From contig NZ_JALAGT010000011.1 of assembly GCF_022712295.1 (NCBI RefSeq), positions 1 through 14,809 of the forward strand: 14,809 nucleotides of DNA, in the 5' to 3' direction. Origin of the DNA: Galactobacter sp. GTDB taxonomy: Bacteria > Actinomycetota > Actinomycetes > Actinomycetales > Micrococcaceae. Each line of letters starts with the position of its first letter. The stretch's first letter is position 1. A program made the position numbers and the translations under genes. The notes beneath the pieces were generated by a model, which saw only the letters and a list, made by a program, of their open reading frames with translations, did not search any database and was not told the origin of the DNA. Below are positions 6,734-14,182 of this stretch, piece by piece.

Positions 6734-8547
6734 GACCCACGAGTGGAACCACACTGGGTGGTCGTTACCAGCTGACGGACCGGATCGCCATCGGTGGCAT
6801 GGGCGAGGTCTGGAAGGCCCTTGACAACGTTCTTGGGCGAATCGTCGCCATCAAGATCCTCAAAGAGGAGTACATGGGAGACCCTGGGTTCCTCCAGCGT
6901 TTCCGCGGCGAGGCCAGACACACGGCATTGCTGAACAACGACGGCATCGCCAACGTCTTCGACTACGGCGAGGCGGACGGTAGCGCCTACCTCGTCATGG
7001 AGTTGGTGCCGGGCGAGCCGCTGTCCACCATCATCGAACGAGAGCGTGTCCTGACTCCGGACTTCACGCTCTCCGTGATCGCCCAGACCGCGCGCGCCCT
7101 TTCCGCCGCTCACGCGCGTGGGCTGGTTCATCGCGACGTGAAGCCCGGAAACCTGTTGATCATGCCCTCCGGCAAGGTCAAGATCACCGACTTCGGCATT
7201 GCCCGCCTCGCGGACCAGGTCCCCCTGACCGCCACCGGCCAGGTCATGGGAACTGCGCAGTATCTGGCGCCCGAACAGGCCACCGGCCAAACCGCCACCG
7301 GCCAATCCGACCTGTATTCGCTCGGTGTCATCGGCTACGAGTGCCTGGCCGGACGCCGCCCCTTCTCCGGGGAATCCCAGATCGCCATCGCCCTGGCACA
7401 GGTCAACGACCGGCCGCCGGCACTCCCCGACACCATCGACGAACCTGTTCGCGCGCTCATCTTCGCCTTGCTCTCCAAGAGCCCGGCCGACCGTCCTGCG
7501 GACGCCTCGAAGCTCGCCTTCGCGGCCGACGCCTTGCGCGCCGGACGCGTGCAGGATGCCGTTGATGCCGTTCCCGGCATGAAACCCTTCCTGGGATCGG
7601 ACATGGACGCGACGCAGACCATGACGTCCGTCCAGACGCCTGCAACCCAGGCCACGAACGCCATCTCCGCACAGTCCGCCCCTCGGACTTCCGCCATGCC
7701 CACGGTGAATGACTCGACGTTGTCTGCCACCGCGAGGCCAGGTGATGGTGGAGGCACCGTTCCGCCGAATCCTGATGACGCGCCGACGGACAATTCCGGT
7801 GGCAAGAAGAAGTGGTGGATCTGGCTGATCGTGGCACTCGTGGCCGCTGGTCTCATCGCCGCCGCTGCCGTGATGATCCCCAAGTGGATCAACGGCAGCG
7901 ACGATCCGACCACGTCGCCGGCCACAACGTCCGCGTCCGAGCCCACCTCTGAATCCCCCACTGAGGAGGAGTCGATCTACCTGAACTCCGGCAGGGTGAT
8001 GGGAAAGTCCTGTAGTGATGCCACGACCTACTTGGCCTCACTCGGTTTCACCAACGTCTCGCTCAGCGGCGCAGACTCCGGCACGGCGAGCTGGGTGGAG
8101 CCCAGGGAACAGTCGCTGCAGCCGGACGCCCGGATCACGGTAACCTGCACTGCCGAGGACTCGTCTGATTCAGGTTCCAGTGGCAGTTCCGCGAACAGCG
8201 ATTCCGACGATTCTTCGTCCAACGATGGCGGAACCACATCGGAATCTGGTTCAGATGCCGGTTCCACGAACACCGGCACGTCAGGTTCCACGGATACCGG
8301 CGCATCGGCTGCCTCGAACGACGGAGCCGAAGCTTCGTCGAACGCGGACTCGCATGACGCTGCGAACGCGAACTCGACGGAGGACGCCAACGCGGCAGAC
8401 AACGCCAACGCTGCGGAGAACGCCAACGCTGCGGAGAACGCGAACGCGGAGTCGGCCGCCGACGACGCAGGTTCGGATTCCAACGGTGAGGATGCGGCGG
8501 CGGTCTCGAATCCTGATGCCGCATCCGACTCCGAAACGACCAACTGA
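6730..8547 (+). CDS. pknA: PknA: membrane Ser/Thr kinase with PASTA-like domain and acidic tail
   Basis: A 605-aa protein. The Hanks-type kinase domain (about 12-275) has the glycine loop IGGMGEVW (21-28), K42, catalytic HRDVKPGN (134-141, D136) and DFG (154-156). The activation loop carries Thr at 167 and 169. A Thr/Ala/Pro-rich juxtamembrane segment leads to a membrane helix at about 362-383. Outside the membrane, residues 416-484 resemble one PASTA repeat with two cysteines (C428, C483). From 486 to the end is a roughly 120-residue Ser/Asn/Ala/Asp/Glu tail with no Lys, Arg or aromatic residue, including four 18-bp repeats. Mycobacterial PknA has no PASTA domain and a shorter outer part, so this end is unusual. 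It starts at GTG 6730 inside the pbpA stop; the Shine-Dalgarno is weak, suggesting coupling. Confidence 0.93.
   Translation: MRPTSGTTLGGRYQLTDRIAIGGMGEVWKALDNVLGRIVAIKILKEEYMGDPGFLQRFRGEARHTALLNNDGIANVFDYGEADGSAYLVMELVPGEPLSTIIERERVLTPDFTLSVIAQTARALSAAHARGLVHRDVKPGNLLIMPSGKVKITDFGIARLADQVPLTATGQVMGTAQYLAPEQATGQTATGQSDLYSLGVIGYECLAGRRPFSGESQIAIALAQVNDRPPALPDTIDEPVRALIFALLSKSPADRPADASKLAFAADALRAGRVQDAVDAVPGMKPFLGSDMDATQTMTSVQTPATQATNAISAQSAPRTSAMPTVNDSTLSATARPGDGGGTVPPNPDDAPTDNSGGKKKWWIWLIVALVAAGLIAAAAVMIPKWINGSDDPTTSPATTSASEPTSESPTEEESIYLNSGRVMGKSCSDATTYLASLGFTNVSLSGADSGTASWVEPREQSLQPDARITVTCTAEDSSDSGSSGSSANSDSDDSSSNDGGTTSESGSDAGSTNTGTSGSTDTGASAASNDGAEASSNADSHDAANANSTEDANAADNANAAENANAAENANAESAADDAGSDSNGEDAAAVSNPDAASDSETTN
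8380..8451 (+). repeat. Four tandem 18-bp repeats in the pknA tail
   Basis: Consecutive in-frame 18-bp units start at 8380, 8398, 8416 and 8434 and encode EDANAA, DNANAA, ENANAA and ENANAE. Units two and three differ at one base (GAC against GAG at their first codon). Because the unit is a multiple of three, copy number can change without breaking the frame. Confidence 0.85.
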
Positions 8548-8562
8548 CCCACGAGAAAGAAG

Positions 8563-8569
8563 AAGGAGG
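8563..8569 (+). promoter_or_regulatory. Ribosome binding site of pknB
   Basis: AAGGAGG is followed by six bases and GTG 8576. It lies in the only gap wider than 4 nt in the operon (8548-8575), so pknB has its own strong initiation signal rather than relying on overlap with pknA. It also rules out the long in-frame extension upstream, which reads through the pknA tail. Confidence 0.8.
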
Positions 8570-8575
8570 TGCCCC

Positions 8576-10846
8576 GTGACCGGAACACCGGAAGAACCCC
8601 AGCCGGCAGCAAGCGGGCCCGCTGCGACCCCGCAGCAGCACGTGCTCAACGACCGTTATGAACTCAGCAGGTTGATCGGCCGCGGCGGCATGGCCGACGT
8701 GTGGCTGGCCCGCGACGTCCTCCTGGGCCGTGATGTTGCAGTGAAGATCTTGCGCTCAGACCTGGCCCGGGACGAGACCTTCCAGGCTCGCTTCCGCCGT
8801 GAGGCCAAGGCCGTTGCAGGGCTGAACGACCACGGGATCGTGGCTGTGTACGACACCGGGGACACCGATGTGCAGTTGCCCGGTGAGCACGTCGGGTTGA
8901 AGGTTCCCTTCATCGTGATGGAGTACGTGAAGGGGCATACGCTCAAGTCCCGCATCTCCAACGGCCCGCTGTCGCTTCGGGATGCCTCCAACGCCACCCT
9001 CGGCGTCCTGGCCGCTTTGGCCGCCTCCCATGCCCAGGGGATCGTCCACCGCGACATCAAGCCCGCCAACGTGATGATCACCGAGGCAGGCACCGTGAAG
9101 GTCATGGACTTCGGGATCGCCCGGGCCGTGGCCGATTCGGCTGCGACCATGACGCAGACGCAAGCCGTGGTCGGCACCGCCCAGTACCTCTCCCCCGAGC
9201 AGGCGCGCGGCGAAGCCGTCGACGCTCGCAGCGACCTGTATTCCACGGGCTGCCTGCTCTTCGAGCTGCTGACAGGGCGCCCCCCGTTCGTGGGCGAGAG
9301 TCCGGTCTCGGTGGCCTATCAGCATGTGGGAGAACCGGCGCCGGCCCCGTCGTCCCTGAACCCGTCCGTCACTCCGCAGCTGGACGCCGTGATTGCGCGT
9401 GCGTTGAACAAGGATCGGGGCCACCGTTTCCAGACCGCGCAGGAGTTCGCCACGGCGCTGCGCGCCGCACAGCACGGTCAGATGCCTGCGGCCGCCTATG
9501 GGGCAGCCCCTTCCAGCACGTCCGCCAACTCGGCCACGGCCACCACCCAAGCCATTCCCATGGCCGCCTCAGCTGCGGCATCGGATACCGCTCAGACGGG
9601 TAGTTGGACCGGCCTGATCCCCAAGGCCGACGAGGATTCGGAGGCGGCCAAACAAGCCGAGTCCAAGGCCAAGAGCCGCAAGAAGATCGTCTGGATCGTC
9701 TCGATCATCCTGGTGCTCCTCCTCGCCGTCGGAAGCTTTTTCTTGGTCAGGTACCTGCAAGACCAGGCGGAGAAGAACGCCCGTGTCGCAGTACCGGACG
9801 TCAAAAGCCAGACGCAGGCCGAGGCGGAGACCGCGCTGAAGAACAAGGAATTGGTCCCGGTGGTCAAGGAAGTCTTCAGTGACGATGTGAAGCGCGGTTC
9901 CGTGGTGGACACCGATCCCGGTGCCGGCATGCAGGCCAAGAAGGGCTCGGACGTGTCCCTGCGCGTCTCCCAGGGTTCCGAGCAGGTGACCATCCCGAAC
10001 AACCTTGCGGGCAAGAGCCAGGAGGACGCCAGGAAGGCCCTGACGGACCTGGGATTCAAGGTTTCCGACCAGGTCACCGAGGTGGAGCACGACAAGATCA
10101 AGAAGGATCTCGTGGTGAACACCGACCCTGCGCTCGGTGAGACCGTGGAGAACGGATCGGCCATCACGCTGAAGGTGTCCAAGGGCCAGGTCCAGATCCC
10201 CGACGATCTCGCGGGCATGGACCAGGACCAGGCCAAGCAGGAGCTCACCGATCTCGGTCTGAAGGTCAACGGAACAACCAAGACCGTGGCCAGCGACGAC
10301 GTGGAGGAAGGCAAGGTCGTGTCCACCGATCCGAAGGCCGGCTCCACCATCAGGGTCGGCGGGTCCGTGACGCTGCAGGTCTCCGACGGCAAGGTGAAGC
10401 TGCCTGACGGTCTTGTCGGGAAGAGCAGGGACGAGGTCAAGAAGCTCCTCGATGGCGCCGGATTGATGTCTCAGGAGTTCGTGGACGGGGAGTCCCCGAA
10501 GGACGCAGGAACCGTGATCAAGGTGGATGCCGACGGGACGTCCTCGGGACGTGTCCCCCGCAATACCCTCGTCACGGTGACGGTCTCCACCGGCAAGGTC
10601 TCGGTTCCGGATGTGTCCGGTAAGAAGAAGGAGGACGCCGTGAAGACCTTGGAGGGCGGCTCCTACGAGCTCAAGGCGGAGGTGACCGAGGAGCACAGCG
10701 ATGACAAGGACCCGGGCACGGTTCTGTCCCAGAGCCCGCAGCCCGGTGAAACGGTTGATCCCGGCACCACGGTGACCTTGAAGGTGGCTGACGACTCCAG
10801 CGGCAGCAAGAACGACGAGGACAACAAGGACGACGGCGATGATTGA
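8576..10846 (+). CDS. pknB: PknB: Ser/Thr kinase with five PASTA domains
   Basis: A 756-aa transmembrane kinase that senses peptidoglycan fragments or lipid II and controls wall growth. The kinase domain (about 28-300) has GRGGMADVW (35-43), K57, HRDIKPAN (158-165, D160) and DFG (178-180). The activation loop has TQT at 193-195, matching the autophosphorylated TQT of mycobacterial PknB. An Ala/Ser/Thr linker leads to a membrane helix at about 371-391. Five PASTA repeats follow at about 404-470, 471-537, 539-605, 607-673 and 675-738, then a short acidic tail. Mycobacterial PknB has four. Repeat 5 (SQSPQPGETV) is closest to the classical form; repeat 4 is degenerate around 650-662. It starts at GTG 8576 after AAGGAGG and is the last gene of the operon. 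Confidence 0.97.
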   Translation: MTGTPEEPQPAASGPAATPQQHVLNDRYELSRLIGRGGMADVWLARDVLLGRDVAVKILRSDLARDETFQARFRREAKAVAGLNDHGIVAVYDTGDTDVQLPGEHVGLKVPFIVMEYVKGHTLKSRISNGPLSLRDASNATLGVLAALAASHAQGIVHRDIKPANVMITEAGTVKVMDFGIARAVADSAATMTQTQAVVGTAQYLSPEQARGEAVDARSDLYSTGCLLFELLTGRPPFVGESPVSVAYQHVGEPAPAPSSLNPSVTPQLDAVIARALNKDRGHRFQTAQEFATALRAAQHGQMPAAAYGAAPSSTSANSATATTQAIPMAASAAASDTAQTGSWTGLIPKADEDSEAAKQAESKAKSRKKIVWIVSIILVLLLAVGSFFLVRYLQDQAEKNARVAVPDVKSQTQAEAETALKNKELVPVVKEVFSDDVKRGSVVDTDPGAGMQAKKGSDVSLRVSQGSEQVTIPNNLAGKSQEDARKALTDLGFKVSDQVTEVEHDKIKKDLVVNTDPALGETVENGSAITLKVSKGQVQIPDDLAGMDQDQAKQELTDLGLKVNGTTKTVASDDVEEGKVVSTDPKAGSTIRVGGSVTLQVSDGKVKLPDGLVGKSRDEVKKLLDGAGLMSQEFVDGESPKDAGTVIKVDADGTSSGRVPRNTLVTVTVSTGKVSVPDVSGKKKEDAVKTLEGGSYELKAEVTEEHSDDKDPGTVLSQSPQPGETVDPGTTVTLKVADDSSGSKNDEDNKDDGDD

Positions 10847-10983
10847 AGAGCACGCTGGGACGAGAGTCGGTGGGACCGGGGTCGCTGGAGCGACGAAGAC
10901 TGGGGCAAGAGCTGGGGCTGGTGACCACCGGTTCCTGACGCTCCAGGCGTCCCGGTACTGAAGTTCCCGTCTCCGTCGCAGCG

Positions 10984-10998
10984 GCCCCGGAACGGGGC
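10984..10998 (+). other. Small GC-rich hairpin in the pknB 3' region
   Basis: GCCCCG and CGGGGC pair around the loop GAA. There is no T run after it. It may protect or shape the 3' end of the pknB transcript ahead of the larger palindrome. The rest of 10847-11036 holds no convincing gene. Confidence 0.3.
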
Positions 10999-11036
10999 AG
11001 CTGCGGCGCTGAAGCGGACCAAGAAGCGCCAATGCG

Positions 11037-11076
11037 CGACGGCGGGTGGCCACCTCGAGGTGGCCACCCGCCGTCG
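11037..11076. terminator. 40-nt perfect palindrome, probable bidirectional terminator
   Basis: An uninterrupted palindrome with half-site CGACGGCGGGTGGCCACCTC is centred on the TCGA at 11055-11058. As RNA it folds to an 18-bp GC-rich stem with a 4-nt loop. It lies between the convergent ends of pknB (10846) and pabA/trpG (11133), 190 and 56 bases away. No T tract follows on either side, which fits the U-poor hairpin terminators described for actinobacteria. A protein-binding role cannot be excluded. Confidence 0.75.
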
Positions 11077-11132
11077 GCTGTTATGTGGGTGGACGGGCCT
11101 GCGGCCCGGTCCGAGTTCACTCCCGGATCGGT

Positions 11133-11789
11133 TCAGTCCCGGATCAGCGGGGACAGCGCAGCGGCACGTGTGGCCGCGCCCTGCGCGCCAAGGGATTCCA
11201 GCCAGTTCCCGAGCATGCGGTATCCGCCCTCGGTGAGGACGGATTCGGGATGGAACTGCACGCCCCAGAGCGGAGCCGTGCGGTGGGCCAGGCCCATGAT
11301 CACGCCGTCGTCGGTGGAGGCGGTGACCTCCAACTCGGCGGGCACGGTTTCCGTTCGGACGGCCAGCGAGTGATAGCGCGTGGCCGTGAAGGGCTGAGGA
11401 ACGCCGGCGAAGAGGGGATGGTCGCCGTGGCGCACCACGGAGGTCTTCCCGTGCATCAGCTGCTCGGCGTGCGCCACGACGCCTCCAAAGGCCTCGGCGA
11501 GCGCTTGGTGGCCCAGGCAGACGCCGAAGAGGGCCTTCGATGTGGCTTCGGCCCGGCGGATCACTTCCAGGCACACGCCGGCGCCCGCGGGGTCACCCGG
11601 ACCTGGAGAGACCAACACGCCGTCCACGTTCTCCATCAGGGAGAAGACCTCCTCGGCCGAGAGGTCATCGTTGCGGATCACCTGCGTCTGAGCGCCGAGT
11701 TCTCGCAAGTAGCCCACCAACGTGTAGACGAAGCTGTCGTAGTTGTCGATGACGAGCACCTTGGGTGCCAGCTGATTCGTTGAAGTCAT
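11133..11789 (-). CDS. pabA: Glutamine amidotransferase, anthranilate/aminodeoxychorismate synthase component II
   Basis: A 218-aa class I glutamine amidotransferase that releases ammonia from glutamine for a chorismate-using partner. The oxyanion motif SPGPGDP is at 61-67, the nucleophile C91 is in GVCLGHQ, and the H180/E182 pair is in QFHPES. In this location the protein is usually annotated trpG or pabA. No synthase component I lies in the window, so folate (pabA) and tryptophan (trpG) roles cannot be told apart. It starts at ATG 11789 with GGAGGG just before, and lies 12 nt after the small membrane protein, so it is probably the last gene of a sortase-led operon. The same gene next to pknB in convergent orientation is found in mycobacteria (trpG). 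Confidence 0.92.
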   Translation of the reverse strand: MTSTNQLAPKVLVIDNYDSFVYTLVGYLRELGAQTQVIRNDDLSAEEVFSLMENVDGVLVSPGPGDPAGAGVCLEVIRRAEATSKALFGVCLGHQALAEAFGGVVAHAEQLMHGKTSVVRHGDHPLFAGVPQPFTATRYHSLAVRTETVPAELEVTASTDDGVIMGLAHRTAPLWGVQFHPESVLTEGGYRMLGNWLESLGAQGAATRAAALSPLIRD

Positions 11790-11801
11790 GGAAGGCCCTC
11801 C

Positions 11802-12005
11802 TCAGGCCGCTGGTGACATGTCGGTGAACGTCTCTGGGTGCGCCGGGAGGGCGTCCACCGTGGAGTCGTTCCAAGGGGAGAACTGGTTGGCCCATGGGAA
11901 GACGAAATTCATCAGGGCCAGGACCACGAAGGCCAGCAGCAAGAGCGTCTGGATGATGCGGATCCACAAGGGACCGGGCAGGTGCCGGAACAGCCAGGCG
12001 TACAT
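11802..12005 (-). CDS. 67-aa single-pass membrane protein of unknown function
   Basis: The 67-aa product begins MYAWLFRHLPGPLWIRIIQ, has one strong hydrophobic helix (about 15-38) and continues with FPWANQFSPWNDSTV and a polar Pro/Ala/Thr tail. It has a good ribosome site (GGAGGAG about 8 nt before ATG 12005). Its start overlaps the sortase TGA by one base (TGATG), and it ends 12 nt before pabA, so it is almost certainly co-transcribed and coupled. From memory, short proteins with the same HLPGP and FPW features occur between sortase E and pabA in other actinobacteria, without an assigned function. It might assist the sortase or wall machinery, but that rests only on context. Confidence 0.85.
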   Translation of the reverse strand: MYAWLFRHLPGPLWIRIIQTLLLLAFVVLALMNFVFPWANQFSPWNDSTVDALPAHPETFTDMSPAA

Positions 12006-12724
12006 CAGTCAGTCTCCTCCACTCCGGTGGTCTTCTTGACGATGTCCGCGATCGCGTCAGGGACTTCGCCTGGACCGGTTTCGGCAACCTGTTCCATGTG
12101 AACGATCATGCGGTTACGCGTGGTGAACGGCGGATCGCAGGTCGTCAGGGTGAGCTGGGAGATGGTGGGCTCCTCGCCGGGTTTCCCGGGCACGGGAAGC
12201 AGCACGTTCGAGGTAGCGGGCGAGACGATGGTGCGGGAGGTGAACGTGTAGGTCCAGATGCCTTCGGCAGTCTGCACGTACGCCTTGTCGCCGTCCGTGA
12301 GCTTGTCCATGTCCCAGAACACCTGGCCGTGGGTCTGACGGTGGCCGGCCATGGCCACGTTGCCCAGATCGCCTGGGAGCTGCGTGGACGGATAGTGCCC
12401 CACTCCGATGGTGTCCATGACCTCGTCGCTGGTGCCTTCGGCGATGGGCTTGGCGTAGCTATCGCCGAACCGCGGGACGTAGAGGATGCCCCAGACCTTG
12501 CCTTCCAGGGGCTGCGTCGGCTTGACGCCGTCCTTCCCCCAGTCCTCGGTCACTTCCGTGATGGCGTCCTTCTGCACAGCGTCTGCTTCGATGTTGGTCC
12601 ACCACAGCTGCCAAGCGACAAAAAGCAGGAGGACCAGTCCGGCGGTCAGGAGGATCTCGCCGAACCCACCAACCAGGGTGGAGACGACACCGCGCCTCTG
12701 CCGCTGTGCTGTTCTTCGACCCAC
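12005..12724 (-). CDS. srtE: Class E sortase
   Basis: A 239-aa membrane-bound cysteine transpeptidase that attaches surface proteins to peptidoglycan. A basic N-terminus precedes a membrane helix (about 22-42), with the sortase beta-barrel at about 70-215. Catalytic residues are H128 in AGHRQTHG, C196 in TLTTCDPP, and R203 or R205 in TTRNR. TLTTC is typical of class E sortases, which prefer LAxTG-type signals. The start is GTG 12724, chosen because AAGGAG (12738-12733, minus strand) stands 8 bases before it and the membrane helix follows directly; the frame stays open upstream to 12970 but would add unsupported Arg-rich sequence across the crgA promoter region. No LAxTG substrate is encoded in the window. 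It is the first gene of a three-gene leftward operon. Confidence 0.93.
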   Translation of the reverse strand: MGRRTAQRQRRGVVSTLVGGFGEILLTAGLVLLLFVAWQLWWTNIEADAVQKDAITEVTEDWGKDGVKPTQPLEGKVWGILYVPRFGDSYAKPIAEGTSDEVMDTIGVGHYPSTQLPGDLGNVAMAGHRQTHGQVFWDMDKLTDGDKAYVQTAEGIWTYTFTSRTIVSPATSNVLLPVPGKPGEEPTISQLTLTTCDPPFTTRNRMIVHMEQVAETGPGEVPDAIADIVKKTTGVEETD

Positions 12725-12744
12725 GTAAGCGTCTCCTTGGCAGG

Positions 12745-12775
12745 TTGGGACCCGTGTGCGTTTCCTCGATACACT
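12745..12775 (+). promoter_or_regulatory. Possible crgA promoter
   Basis: TTGGGA (12745-12750) and TACACT (12770-12775) are separated by 19 bases in the 134-bp divergent gap between sortase and crgA. The -10 is good for an actinobacterium; the spacing is 1-2 bases long. It would leave a leader of about 75 nt. No clear promoter for the sortase was found on the other strand. Confidence 0.35.
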
Positions 12776-12858
12776 TGAGGTCACGTGTCCGCCGAAGTGG
12801 CGGGCAGCATCAAGCCTATCGCCCGCCGCGTCCAGAGTCCGTGGCTCAGGAGGAAACC

Positions 12859-13197
12859 GTGCCAGAGTCCACGTCCAACAACCACGATCACAACGACAAG
12901 GCCTTCTCCGACCTGGCCAAGATCGGTAACCCGGCCAAGCGTGCCGAGGCCGAGGAGAAGCTCGAGGCAAAGCGGGTCAAGGCGGCCAAGGCTGATGAGT
13001 TCAAGCCGGTTGCCACCTGGTACAAGGTGGTCATGTTCGGCCTGATGATCCTCGGCCTGGCTTGGATCGTCACGTTCTACATCGCAGCCATGGTGGGCGT
13101 GGACATCCCGATCCCGGAGATCGGTAACTGGAACATCATGATCGGCTTCGGCCTCGCCCTGATCGGCTTCATCATGATGATGGGGTGGCGGGACTGA
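12859..13197 (+). CDS. crgA: CrgA: cell division membrane protein
   Basis: A 112-aa protein with a charged N-terminus of about 50 residues (many Lys, Ala and Glu) and two membrane helices (about 55-78 and 92-109). The conserved CrgA pattern appears around TWYKVVMFGLMILGLAWI and GNWNIMIGFGLALIGFIMM, ending GWRD. In Streptomyces CrgA modulates FtsZ-ring formation; in mycobacteria it binds FtsZ, FtsQ, FtsI and CwsA and helps place PBPs. GTG 12859 is preceded by AGGAGGA (12848-12854). It is transcribed away from the sortase and towards the GNAT gene, with 10 bases between stops. The N-terminal region is longer than in many homologues. Confidence 0.95.
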   Translation: MPESTSNNHDHNDKAFSDLAKIGNPAKRAEAEEKLEAKRVKAAKADEFKPVATWYKVVMFGLMILGLAWIVTFYIAAMVGVDIPIPEIGNWNIMIGFGLALIGFIMMMGWRD

Positions 13198-13207
13198 CGC
13201 CGCCCCT

Positions 13208-14149
13208 TCACCGTAGAACCATCATGACTCCGGTCCGAACGGGCCGGAACCCGACCCGTTCATAGACGCCGTTGGCACCCGTGGGGCTTGCCGCATCGAC
13301 CCCCAGGTCCACCTTGGCGGCGCCCTCGGCCCGGGCTGCCCTGACCACGTCCGTAAGCAGGTTCGTGGCCAGATGTCTTCCGCGCTCCGCCCGTCGAGTG
13401 CCCACGAGCGCCACGTAGACCTCGCCCGGGACCCAGATCTCGGACAGTACGAACGCGTCGACGCCTGTTCCGTCCCGGCTCGGCATCACCCTGGAGAGAT
13501 CCAGCCGGAGCGTTCGTTGCCCCCAGATGTGCGCCCACCTCTGCGGAGACGTTGGCGATGAGCCCCAATGGTCGGCGAAGGCCTCGTTGCGGGTCTCCAG
13601 CACCGCATCGCGGTCCTCATGGAGCATGACTCGTCCGGTGGACGGGCCGCCCGGGTCCTCCCACTGGTCGAGTTCGATCTGCATGTCCGTGAAATAGCGT
13701 GCCGGCCGGAACCCCAGATCTCTCAGGAGCTGCGCGGCGTCGGAGTCCTCCGCCCGCCCCCAAGCGTGGACCACGGCAGGGACGCCCGGGAAGCGCTCAC
13801 CCGCCAGCTCTCTTCCTCGGCTCACGGCCCAGGTGGTCAGCTCGGTGCCCAGTCCACGACGGCGGGCCTCAGGGTGGACGTCACCGAACACGTTGACCGT
13901 GATCTCACCGTCAACGAGGGAATCCGCCACACGGATGCTGAGGTAGGCCAGGAGCGCTCCGTCCTGGTCCACCGCCACACGAGCGTCCTCTTCCAGGGTG
14001 AAGCCAGGCGTCCTCCACTCCTCCGCCTGGTCCTCCACATCGATGAATTCGTCGGTGTCGTCGTGATGGGCTGCCGCATTGAGCAGCTCGGTCACCGCCT
14101 CCACGTCCTCGCGCACCGCAGGACGCAGATGAGCATTCGGCCGGCTCAT
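13208..14149 (-). CDS. Tandem GNAT-domain acetyltransferase
   Basis: A 313-aa protein with two GNAT folds. In the first (about 8-155) the acetyl-CoA loop reads RRRGLG within VHPEARRRGLGTELTTWAV. In the second (about 170-313) it reads RGRHLA within RRAERGRHLATNLLTDVV, followed by GANGVYERVGFRPV. Two-domain GNATs of this length include mycothiol synthase (MshD), but I do not see enough to assign that, so the substrate is unknown. The start is ATG 14149 because TCCTCCCC at 14157-14164 (GGGGAGGA on the coding strand) stands 7 bases before it; an in-frame start at 14215 would run across the inverted repeat. The gene converges with crgA and lies beside the DnaA-box cluster. Confidence 0.85.
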   Translation of the reverse strand: MSRPNAHLRPAVREDVEAVTELLNAAAHHDDTDEFIDVEDQAEEWRTPGFTLEEDARVAVDQDGALLAYLSIRVADSLVDGEITVNVFGDVHPEARRRGLGTELTTWAVSRGRELAGERFPGVPAVVHAWGRAEDSDAAQLLRDLGFRPARYFTDMQIELDQWEDPGGPSTGRVMLHEDRDAVLETRNEAFADHWGSSPTSPQRWAHIWGQRTLRLDLSRVMPSRDGTGVDAFVLSEIWVPGEVYVALVGTRRAERGRHLATNLLTDVVRAARAEGAAKVDLGVDAASPTGANGVYERVGFRPVRTGVMMVLR

Positions 14150-14182
14150 ACGAGATTCCTCCCCTCGGGCACCGCTCTCGAG

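Noticed and set aside
5366..6754. Long minus-strand frame of 462 codons opposite pbpA
   Set aside because: It is a mirror of high-GC coding sequence, rich in Gly, Leu, Val and His without domain motifs, while the plus strand carries a complete penicillin-binding protein.
8380..8451. CRISPR-like array
   Set aside because: The repeats are contiguous 18-bp coding units with no spacers, inside a protein-coding tail.
8180..8575. Upstream extension of pknB through the pknA tail
   Set aside because: This frame gives an Arg/Thr/Pro-rich sequence unlike any kinase N-terminus. GTG 8576 has a full Shine-Dalgarno and gives the usual short lead before the kinase domain.
9569..11053. Long minus-strand frame of 494 codons opposite pknB
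   Set aside because: It is a shadow of the PASTA repeats on the other strand. It runs through the palindrome at 11037 and has no recognisable domain or start signal.
12725..12970. N-terminal extension of the sortase to 12970
   Set aside because: It would cover the divergent promoter region and overlap the start of crgA, and it is Arg/Pro-rich. GTG 12724 has AAGGAG and is followed directly by the membrane helix.
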